NCBI GenBank assembly: GCA_947630635.1
Contig: CANRIJ010000059.1
Coordinates: forward strand, 1-9,233
Reading direction: 5' to 3'
From: an uncultured Spirochaetaceae bacterium
GTDB taxonomy: Bacteria; Spirochaetota; Spirochaetia; Sphaerochaetales; Sphaerochaetaceae
DNA length: 9,233 bases
Shown: piece after piece, positions 1-5,151 of the stretch
Layout of the letters: the number at the start of each line of letters is the position of its first letter
Numbering within the stretch: the first letter of the stretch is position 1
Position numbers and translations under genes: made by a program
The notes under the pieces: model-generated
Told to the model about the DNA's origin: nothing
Databases searched by the model: none
The model's input: only the letters and a program-made list of their open reading frames with translations

Positions 1-152
1 CCTACTGGCAGAGTATTACAACAGGCTTGATGCTTTGCTTCTTTATTCTTCTGCAGAGTGTTGTCCTCGACTACAGAAAGAAGAGAGCAGGAGGTGCATC
101 TCTTAAGAAGGCTAAGGAGGAAAAGAGCGTTAAAGCTCCGATACTCACCTAA
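1..152 (+). CDS. C-terminal end of a probable sugar ABC transporter permease (partial)
   Basis: The open frame enters from the left edge and ends at TAA 150-152, leaving about 49 residues. It begins with YWQSITTGLMLCFFILLQSV, an aromatic-then-hydrophobic stretch that looks like a last membrane helix. A basic cytoplasmic tail follows (DYRKKR, then a Lys/Glu-rich end). A WQ...GL...hydrophobic...D.(R/K)(R/K) ending is typical of the last helix of RbsC-type (BPD_transp_2) sugar permeases, so I infer an inner-membrane importer subunit. Only the tail is visible and no transporter signature can be checked, so substrate and family remain tentative. Another polytopic membrane protein is possible. The gene is convergent with gdhA and is closed by the hairpin at 175-203. 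Confidence 0.5.
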   Translation, partial: YWQSITTGLMLCFFILLQSVVLDYRKKRAGGASLKKAKEEKSVKAPILT

Positions 153-174
153 AGCCTTGGCTTAGAAAATAAAA

Positions 175-203
175 TGGGGCCCCTCTTGGAGCCCCAATTT
201 TTA
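175..203 (+). terminator. Rho-independent terminator, probably bidirectional
   Basis: The stem TGGGGC/GCCCCA (175-180 with 191-196) continues, after one mismatch, with CC/GG around a TCTT loop, and is followed by ATTTTT on the plus strand. On the minus strand the same hairpin is followed by ATTTTATTTTCT. It lies between the stop of the permease gene (152) and the stop of the convergent gdhA (218), so it can serve both. Confidence 0.8.
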
Positions 204-217
204 TGCATTTGCCTATT

Positions 218-1573
218 TTATACGTAGCCCTGTGCAAGCATTGCTCTTGCTACCTTCATGAATCCCGCGATATTCGCTCCATCAATGAAGTTGTCTTTAT
301 CTGAGTATTTCTCAGCTGCCTCTGACATGTTCTTGTAGATGCCCTTCATTATGTTCTTGAGCTCCTCATCGACCCTTTCTCTTGTCCAAGTGAGTCTTGC
401 GCTGTTCTGAGCCATCTCGAGACCTGATACAGCAACGCCGCCTGCGTTTGCAGCCTTTGAAGGAGCAAGAAGAACATGGGAATCCAGAAACAGCTTCTCT
501 GACTCTGCAGAGCATGGCATATTAGCCCCTTCTCCGATGTACTTTACTCCATTCTTGATGAGGTTTTCTGCGTCTTTCTTGATGATCTCGTTCTGGGTTG
601 CGCATGGGAAGGCATAGTCAGCCTTGATATCCCAAATTGGATTGGCCTCGTCGCTTGATCTAGGGATGTATTCGACCTTGTATTTATCTGCGTACTCCTT
701 GATTCTTCCTCTCTTTACGTTTTTGAGGATCTTCACGTACTCGAGCTTCTCTTTTGAGATTCCATCTGGGTCGTAGATCATGCCAGATGAGTCAGAGAGT
801 GTAACAGCTTTGCCGCCAAGCTCGTTAATCTTCTCGACTGTGTACTGAGCAACATTTCCGGATCCTGATACGATTGAGGTAGAGCCTTCGATTGACATGT
901 GCCTATCTCTTAGAATTGCCTCTGTTAGGTATACCAGCCCATATCCTGTGGCCTCTGGCCTAATTAGAGATCCGCCAAAATCGAGGCCCTTTCCGGTTAA
1001 GATTCCAACTGACTCATTTCTGATTCTCTTATACTGTCCATACATGAAGCCGACTTCTCTGGCTCCGACTCCGATGTCTCCAGCAGGAACATCTGTATCT
1101 TGTCCAATATGCCTATAGAGTTCTGTCATGAATGACTGGCAGAATCTCATTACCTCGTTGTCGCTCTTTCCCTTCGGATCGAAATCAGAGCCCCCCTTTC
1201 CGCCTCCCATTGGCAGACCTGTGAGGCTGTTTTTGAATACCTGCTCAAAAGCAAGGAACTTCATGATGGATAGGTTTACAGAGGGGTGGAGTCTGAGGCC
1301 TCCCTTATATGGTCCAATAGCACTGGACATCTGGACTCTAAAGCCTCTGTTGATTTGGAGGCGCCCCTCATCATCTGTCCATGGGACACGGAAGATGACT
1401 GCTCTCTCAGGCTCAGTCATTCTCTCGAGAATCTTATGGTAGGTTATCTCGGGAATCTCATCGATTATCTTGTCAATCGACATCAATACATTCTTAACTG
1501 CTTGCTGAAACTCTCTCTGATCGGGGTCTCTCTTAAGCACCATTTCATACACGCGTTCTGTCTCGCTATGCAT
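218..1573 (-). CDS. gdhA: Glutamate dehydrogenase (hexameric, probably NADP-dependent)
   Basis: It interconverts 2-oxoglutarate plus ammonium and glutamate in the cytoplasm. The 451-residue length is normal for the small hexameric bacterial class. The N-terminal dimerisation and substrate domain carries GPYKGG (Lys90) and the family signature LPMGGGKGGSD with catalytic Lys126. It also carries PAGDIGVGAREV with Asp166, which matches the catalytic Asp of the family. The Rossmann domain has SGSGNVAQ at about 236-243, followed by TLSDSSG; a small polar Ser-Asp-Ser end of beta-2 is what NADP-type enzymes usually show. GEGANMPC (348-354) and the C-terminal NAGGVAVSGLEMAQN are conserved. ATG 1573 is chosen because AAGGAG (plus 1580-1585) lies 6 nt upstream. 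It is transcribed away from guaD and appears monocistronic, ending in the shared hairpin at 175-203. Cofactor choice is inferred from motif only. Confidence 0.96.
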   Translation of the reverse strand: MHSETERVYEMVLKRDPDQREFQQAVKNVLMSIDKIIDEIPEITYHKILERMTEPERAVIFRVPWTDDEGRLQINRGFRVQMSSAIGPYKGGLRLHPSVNLSIMKFLAFEQVFKNSLTGLPMGGGKGGSDFDPKGKSDNEVMRFCQSFMTELYRHIGQDTDVPAGDIGVGAREVGFMYGQYKRIRNESVGILTGKGLDFGGSLIRPEATGYGLVYLTEAILRDRHMSIEGSTSIVSGSGNVAQYTVEKINELGGKAVTLSDSSGMIYDPDGISKEKLEYVKILKNVKRGRIKEYADKYKVEYIPRSSDEANPIWDIKADYAFPCATQNEIIKKDAENLIKNGVKYIGEGANMPCSAESEKLFLDSHVLLAPSKAANAGGVAVSGLEMAQNSARLTWTRERVDEELKNIMKGIYKNMSEAAEKYSDKDNFIDGANIAGFMKVARAMLAQGYV

Positions 1574-1618
1574 CTTATTCTCCTTAATTTTCGATAATAC
1601 AAAAAATGGAGTCTTAAG

Positions 1619-1641
1619 AAAAAGGGTTTAAGCCCCTTTTT
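1619..1641. repeat. A/T-flanked 8-bp hairpin in the divergent region
   Basis: AAAAAGGG (1619-1626) and CCCTTTTT (1634-1641) form a perfect inverted repeat around a 7-nt loop. It looks like a terminator on either strand but lies upstream of both divergent genes rather than after one. Depending on the real transcription starts, it could be a leader attenuator, an operator or an old terminator. Confidence 0.5.
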
Positions 1642-1662
1642 GATACGTCTTTTTTCACTTTT

Positions 1663-1684
1663 CAGAAAAACCACAGAAAAACCA
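1663..1684. repeat. Two tandem copies of CAGAAAAACCA
   Basis: Two exact 11-bp copies lie head to tail at 1663-1673 and 1674-1684, flanked on each side by ACGTCTTTT (1645-1653 and 1684-1692). The 11-bp period is about one helical turn, which suits a regulator binding the same DNA face twice. No regulator can be named. Confidence 0.55.
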
Positions 1685-1729
1685 CGTCTTTTCATGTGTG
1701 CTATTCTATATACAAGGAGAAGGATGTAA

Positions 1730-2203
1730 ATGATTGAGAAAGAAGTCTTGAAGAAGGCGATTGAAGAGGCTAAGAGGACTATGAAGGAAGGAGTGGGAGG
1801 TCCATTTGGCGCTGCGATTATAGACCCCGATGGAAAGGTGTATGTCTCCTCCAATACAGTGCTTGGCTCTCATGATCCTACGGCTCATGCAGAGGTAAAT
1901 GAAATTAGAAAGGCATGCGAGGATAAGAAAACCCACGATTTGACTGGCTGTGTCTTATATACGACTTGCTATCCATGTCCGATGTGTCTGGCCAGTGCCA
2001 TCTGGGCAAATATAAAAGAAGTCTGGTATGGAGCGAGTGCAGAGGATGCTGCAGCAATTGGCTTTAGGGATGATTACATCTACAAATACATAGAGGGGCA
2101 TTGCACTGATAAGGGAGTTTTGGCCCTTAATGAGGTTGATGACCCCAGTGGGTGCAAAGAGCTCTTTAAGATATATGAGGATGAGAAGAGAGAGATGTAT
2201 TAG
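1730..2203 (+). CDS. guaD: Guanine deaminase, cytidine-deaminase fold
   Basis: It hydrolyses guanine to xanthine and ammonia in the cytoplasm (purine salvage and catabolism). The 157 residues match the size of the Bacillus GuaD type, which is unrelated to the amidohydrolase-type enzymes. The zinc site is complete: TAHAE gives ligand His53 and proton shuttle Glu55, and PCPMC gives Cys83 and Cys86. GGPFGA (23-28) and the segment DAAAIGFRDDYIYK (106-119) also resemble Bacillus GuaD, where DAAEAGFDDSFIYK occupies the same place; this favours guanine over adenosine in tRNA (TadA) or cytosine. AAGGAG (1714-1719) precedes ATG 1730 by 10 nt. An ATG at 1724 is immediately followed by TAA, so it cannot be the start. 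The gene stands alone and ends in the strong hairpin at 2256-2287. Xanthine from it could feed the xanthine-dehydrogenase-like enzyme whose gene ends at 9099. Confidence 0.9.
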   Translation: MIEKEVLKKAIEEAKRTMKEGVGGPFGAAIIDPDGKVYVSSNTVLGSHDPTAHAEVNEIRKACEDKKTHDLTGCVLYTTCYPCPMCLASAIWANIKEVWYGASAEDAAAIGFRDDYIYKYIEGHCTDKGVLALNEVDDPSGCKELFKIYEDEKREMY

Positions 2204-2255
2204 CTCTCATAGTAGTCTTATTTTGACTTCAAGTTCTATTGATTATTTGGCATTG

Positions 2256-2287
2256 AAAGGGGCTCCGAGTAAAGCGGAGCCCCTTTT
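2256..2287. terminator. Strong bidirectional rho-independent terminator
   Basis: A perfect 12-bp stem, AAAGGGGCTCCG (2256-2267) with CGGAGCCCCTTT (2275-2286), encloses a 7-nt loop and is followed by T-rich sequence on the plus strand. The minus-strand tail is only CTTTC, so it should work best for guaD. It lies between the convergent stops of guaD (2203) and the DUF2188 gene (2290). Confidence 0.93.
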
Positions 2288-2289
2288 GC

Positions 2290-2643
2290 TTATTTTTTAG
2301 CTGTCTTTGCTGGAGCCTTGGCTGTTTTAGGAGGCTCAGCCTTTTTTGCTGTGGTCTTTGATGCCTCTGATGCCTTAGGAGCAGCTTTGGCTGCAGCCTT
2401 GGCTTCCTTTTGGGCTGCGGCTTTCTTTTTGTCGTCGGCCTTCTTGGAGGAGGATGCTTCCTTTGCTCTGAACTTACCGGTCTTGCTTTGGACTGTCATT
2501 GAGGATTTCTGGTTCTCAGTGATTGTCTTGGCATACTCCATAGCCTCTTTCTGAGTGTTGAAGATCTTTGTGATCTTGACGTTTCCAGCGCCCTTGACTG
2601 CCCATTGGTCGCCGTGTTTTACAACATACTGATCCTTTCCCAT
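2290..2643 (-). CDS. DUF2188-domain protein with a Lys/Ala-rich, histone-H1-like tail
   Basis: This protein has 117 residues. Residues 5-59 fit DUF2188: YVVKHGDQWAVKG, then a Phe-containing strand, a helix with QKEAMEYAKTI and ENQKSS, and a final strand ending TGKFR. From about residue 60 to the end it is almost entirely Lys, Ala, Ser, Thr, Glu and Pro, with KKA, AKAAPK and APAKTAKK units. This resembles the C-terminal tails of histone H1 and of bacterial H1-like proteins, which suggests nucleic-acid binding; that is an inference. The function of DUF2188 is not established. ATG 2643 follows the pgi stop (2645) with a 1-nt gap, and its AGGAG lies in the last pgi codons, so translation is probably coupled. 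It is the last gene of argR-pgi-DUF2188 and ends just before the hairpin at 2256-2287. Confidence 0.85.
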   Translation of the reverse strand: MGKDQYVVKHGDQWAVKGAGNVKITKIFNTQKEAMEYAKTITENQKSSMTVQSKTGKFRAKEASSSKKADDKKKAAAQKEAKAAAKAAPKASEASKTTAKKAEPPKTAKAPAKTAKK

Positions 2644-2644
2644 T

Positions 2645-4231
2645 TTATTTCTCCTCGATCAATAGATCTGCAAATGCCTTTAATACTTCGTCTCCCTCAG
2701 ACCCAGATAGAACCTTCTTTGCAAGGACCTTTCCAAGCTGTACACCCTCTTGGTCAAATGAATTGAGGTTCCACAGGAAGCCCTGGAACATTACCTTGTT
2801 CTCAAAGTGGGAAAGAAGCGCTCCGAGGGCCTTTGGATCAAGCTCTTCTCCATATATGAGTGAGCTTGGCCTCTCACCGTCGAATTCCTTATTTGGGTTC
2901 TCGTCGTCTTTTCCTAGTGCAAAAGCGACTATCTGCGCCGATAAGTTGGCGTTTAGCTTCTTCTGGCTTGTAGATCCGGAGGTTACTATATCCTTCTTCT
3001 GCTGAGACTTTTTAAATCCAATGAACTGAAGCGGTATGATATCTGTTCCCTGATGCAGTAGCTGATAAAAGCTATGCTGGCCATTTGTGCCAGGCTCGCC
3101 AAAGATAACGGGTCCTGTTGGATATTCAACTTTCTCTCCGAATCTATTCACATGCTTTCCATTTGATTCCATATCAAGCTGCTGCAAGTGAGCCGGGAAT
3201 CTTGAGAGTGCCTCTGAGTATGGAAGGATGGCCGTTGACGGGTAGCCAAGAACGTTTCTGAGGTATACACCGATAAGTGCATCCATCATTGCTCCGTTCT
3301 TCTTGATGTCCTTCTCATTTGAGAGCACATCCTCTTCGTGAGCGCCCTCTAAGAGGGACTTAAAGGTATCAAAGCCATATGCAATGGATATTATTACAGC
3401 ACCTACTGCGCTTGTTGATGAGTATCTTCCGCCGATGTAGTCATCGATGAAGAAGCTTGTCAGCATTGAGGAGTCCTTTGCAAGTGGACTTGTCTTGCTT
3501 GTTACAGCCACCATGTGCTTTGATGCGTCAAATCCCTTGATTGGGCTTTTCTTTAGCTTATCTAGAACAAGGTCTCTATTTGTGAGCGTCTCTTGAGTTG
3601 TTCCGGATTTTGATACAAGCACGAAAAGGGTAGTCTCCAAATCTAGCTCTTCGAGTACTTTAGCGGCATCATCGGGGTCTACATTTGATATGAAGTAGGG
3701 TTTGATAATCTCGATTTTATTGGCCTCAGCCCATCCCTTGAGTGCTATGGAGAGTGCCCTAGGACCAAGGTCTGAGCCTCCGATTCCAATCTGGCAGACA
3801 GATTTGAAGCACTTTCCAGTTGAGCCTTTGATCTCTCCGCTTCTGACTTTCTCAGAGAAATCCTTTGTCTTACTGAGCTCGCCTTTGTAGAATTCCTCTT
3901 TATCCTCGCCGTCTTTCTCTATCTTGGAGGAGAGTACATTTCCTCTTGTCAGGTGGTGAAGGACAAGGCGGTTTTCGCCGGTGTTCATGACTTCTCCGCC
4001 TAGAAGCGCTCTGTATTTCTCAATAAGGTGTGCCTCTTCTGATAGCTTTTGGAGTGTGTCTATGATCCTCTCGTCAACTGGCTCTGCGGCATATACGTAC
4101 TTAAGGCCTCCTCCAAGCTTTATCGAAGACTCTTTTATCCTCTTAGCAGATAGAAGCTCCTTGAGGCAGGGCTTTTTCTCTTCTTTGAGTTCTTTAAATG
4201 CTTTTAGACTATCAAGATTTTCGTATTTCAT
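2645..4231 (-). CDS. pgi: Glucose-6-phosphate isomerase
   Basis: It interconverts glucose 6-phosphate and fructose 6-phosphate in glycolysis and gluconeogenesis (cytoplasm). The 528-residue length fits the long Pgi family. Visible motifs are GIGGSDLG (149-156) and the SKSGTT phosphate loop (207-212). The first PROSITE-type signature is DYIGGRYSSTSAVG (264-277). GEPGTNGQHSF contains catalytic Glu379, HQGT contains His393, and the C-terminal signature NSFDQEGVQLGK ends in catalytic Lys501. In that signature the usual FDQ(W)GVELGK reads FDQEGVQLGK, so Glu is replaced by Gln; I think some spirochaete and chlamydia enzymes vary here, but cannot confirm it. ATG 4231 overlaps the argR stop (ATGA) and has GGAGGT 6 nt upstream (plus 4238-4243), inside the end of argR. 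A glycolytic enzyme translationally coupled to the arginine repressor is an unusual pairing. Confidence 0.97.
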   Translation of the reverse strand: MKYENLDSLKAFKELKEEKKPCLKELLSAKRIKESSIKLGGGLKYVYAAEPVDERIIDTLQKLSEEAHLIEKYRALLGGEVMNTGENRLVLHHLTRGNVLSSKIEKDGEDKEEFYKGELSKTKDFSEKVRSGEIKGSTGKCFKSVCQIGIGGSDLGPRALSIALKGWAEANKIEIIKPYFISNVDPDDAAKVLEELDLETTLFVLVSKSGTTQETLTNRDLVLDKLKKSPIKGFDASKHMVAVTSKTSPLAKDSSMLTSFFIDDYIGGRYSSTSAVGAVIISIAYGFDTFKSLLEGAHEEDVLSNEKDIKKNGAMMDALIGVYLRNVLGYPSTAILPYSEALSRFPAHLQQLDMESNGKHVNRFGEKVEYPTGPVIFGEPGTNGQHSFYQLLHQGTDIIPLQFIGFKKSQQKKDIVTSGSTSQKKLNANLSAQIVAFALGKDDENPNKEFDGERPSSLIYGEELDPKALGALLSHFENKVMFQGFLWNLNSFDQEGVQLGKVLAKKVLSGSEGDEVLKAFADLLIEEK

Positions 4232-4698
4232 TCTTTTACCTCCGGTATGCGCGAGTTAAATGATTCGAGAAGGTCTTCTTTGGTCATGCCCTCCCTAAGA
4301 ATTACAAATATAGTGTCATCACCTGCCACAGATCCGAGAATCTCTGGAAGCGATAGCACATCCAAGGCAAAGCCAACGCTGTTGGCGTGTCCTGGACGGG
4401 TTTTTATTACTCCGAAGTTCCCGGAGAACTCTATTGATATGATTCCTCTCCTTACATCCTGGATGTAGCTTCTCTCAAGCTCTGATACAAGCTCTTTTTC
4501 TGGAAGTGCGTAGTAATACCCAGACCATCCGTCTGATATCTTTCCGACTTTCAGCATCTTGAGGTCTCTTGATAGAGTTGCCTGAGTCACCTTGAAGCCC
4601 TCTTTCTCTAGAAGTTCCAGGAGAGTATCCTGGTTGTCAATCTTGTTGTTCTTAATCAGTGTTTTCAAGGCCGTAAGTCTACTTGGTCTCTCTTTCAT
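4228..4698 (-). CDS. argR: Arginine repressor ArgR
   Basis: An arginine-sensing hexameric DNA-binding protein of the ArgR/AhrC family, 156 residues, which is the usual length. The N-terminal winged helix has the recognition segment VTQATLSRDLKML (37-49). The C-terminal oligomerisation and arginine-binding domain has KTRPGHANSVG (99-109) and GSVAGDDTIFV (122-132), where the GDD acids are the arginine-contacting positions in the family. I choose ATG 4698 because AGGAAGG (plus 4702-4708) sits just upstream. The frame extends to a TTG at 4731, but that would add an unconserved lead (HKYTNSVGRK) lacking a ribosome binding site and would overlap the operator and the expected transcription start. 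The stop overlaps the pgi ATG by 4 nt. No arginine biosynthesis or deiminase gene is in the window. An ARG-box-like palindrome at its promoter suggests autoregulation. Confidence 0.95.
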   Translation of the reverse strand: MKERPSRLTALKTLIKNNKIDNQDTLLELLEKEGFKVTQATLSRDLKMLKVGKISDGWSGYYYALPEKELVSELERSYIQDVRRGIISIEFSGNFGVIKTRPGHANSVGFALDVLSLPEILGSVAGDDTIFVILREGMTKEDLLESFNSRIPEVKE

Positions 4699-4701
4699 TT
4701 T

Positions 4702-4708
4702 CCTTCCT
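4702..4708 (-). promoter_or_regulatory. Ribosome binding site that fixes the argR start
   Basis: On the minus strand AGGAAGG precedes ATG 4698, with AGGA at a 6-nt spacing. No such element precedes the upstream TTG at 4731, so the shorter ArgR is preferred. Confidence 0.8.
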
Positions 4709-4714
4709 ACTGAA

Positions 4715-4732
4715 TTTGTATATTTATGCAAT
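4715..4732 (-). promoter_or_regulatory. ARG-box-like operator of argR
   Basis: The minus strand reads ATTGCATAAATATACAAA. Against the general ArgR box TNTGAATWWWWATTCANA it agrees at 13 of the 16 defined positions by my alignment, and its core TTGCATAAATATACAA is an imperfect palindrome. It covers roughly -3 to +16 of the transcript predicted from the adjacent promoter, a position where binding would block initiation. A TGAAT half site lies about 20 bp further upstream (minus strand, near 4748), which may be a degenerate second box. Confidence 0.65.
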
Positions 4733-4736
4733 TTTT

Positions 4737-4764
4737 ATTATAGAGCATTCAACTTTGAGCTCAA
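4737..4764 (-). promoter_or_regulatory. Sigma70-type promoter of the argR-pgi-DUF2188 operon
   Basis: On the minus strand a perfect -10 TATAAT (plus 4737-4742) is preceded by TTGAGC (plus 4759-4764; 4 of 6 matches to TTGACA) with a 16-bp spacer. The predicted start is near 4730, giving a leader of about 30 nt and overlapping the ARG-box-like site. Confidence 0.72.
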
Positions 4765-4782
4765 GAAAATAAAGCGCTAGCC

Positions 4783-4811
4783 TTTAAAAAGGGAAACAAC
4801 AATACTAAAAT
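4783..4811 (+). promoter_or_regulatory. Promoter placed for a leaderless transcript of the 4819 operon
   Basis: TTTAAA (4783-4788), a 17-bp spacer and TAAAAT (4806-4811; 5 of 6 matches to TATAAT). Seven nucleotides after the -10 comes the ATG at 4819, so the predicted start coincides with the first base of the start codon. The -35 lies within a small inverted repeat, CCTTT-AA-AAAGG (4781-4792), which could be an operator. Confidence 0.45.
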
Positions 4812-4818
4812 TTTCGCT

Positions 4819-5151
4819 ATGGGAATTGTTGTTTTCTCACTTTGCATCATTGCCTTCTTTTTATTTGCAGTTGTTATGCTTTTTGTCCTCGAGGCAAAGG
4901 TTAAGAGTAAGTCTCTTGCCGAGAGGGATATCAGCGAGTATAGAGAGCTAACGGTTGAGAGAATGAACCATGCAATTGAGAGAGATCCCTCTATAAAGGA
5001 GAGGATAGAGGCTATGTACGATGGCTCATTCTCCTCAATGAAGAGTGTCAACAGGGAGCTTGATAGCCTCTTGGGTGAAAACATATCGGATATTGAGAAG
5101 AGGGCAGAGAGATCGTACATCTCCTCTGGCATGAAGAGGAGTGAGGCATGA
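4819..5151 (+). CDS. Small membrane protein with one N-terminal TM helix, unknown family
   Basis: I do not recognise a family for this 110-residue protein. Residues 3-24 form one clear hydrophobic helix without a signal-peptidase site, so it is probably a membrane-anchored protein. The rest is strongly charged and helix-prone (AERDISEYRELTVERMNHAIERD, in two parts across 34-56), compatible with a short coiled coil. It occupies the place where LemA genes often precede DUF2207 genes, but it lacks the length and look of LemA, so I do not call it that. The start has no Shine-Dalgarno; the frame is open further upstream but contains no ATG, GTG or TTG near by, so ATG 4819 is the only sensible start and may be leaderless. 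The stop overlaps the DUF2207 start (ATGA, 5148-5151). It opens the four-gene operon. Confidence 0.75.
   Translation: MGIVVFSLCIIAFFLFAVVMLFVLEAKVKSKSLAERDISEYRELTVERMNHAIERDPSIKERIEAMYDGSFSSMKSVNRELDSLLGENISDIEKRAERSYISSGMKRSEA

Larger units (their letters stand above)
1574..1729. promoter_or_regulatory. Divergent gdhA/guaD regulatory region
   Basis: These 156 bp must hold both outward promoters. For gdhA the minus strand has TATTAT (plus 1594-1599) just upstream of the ribosome binding site, but no convincing -35. For guaD there is an extended -10 candidate, TG-C-TATTCT (1699-1707), again without a good -35. Between them lie an 8-bp hairpin (1619-1641), two tandem 11-bp repeats (1663-1684) and two copies of ACGTCTTTT (1645-1653 and 1684-1692). 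The promoter calls are weak. The repeats are directly visible. Confidence 0.4.

Noticed and set aside
4699..4731. N-terminal extension of ArgR from a TTG at 4731
   Set aside because: It has no ribosome binding site, the added residues are not ArgR-like, and the segment overlaps the predicted transcription start and ARG box. ATG 4698 has AGGAAGG directly upstream.
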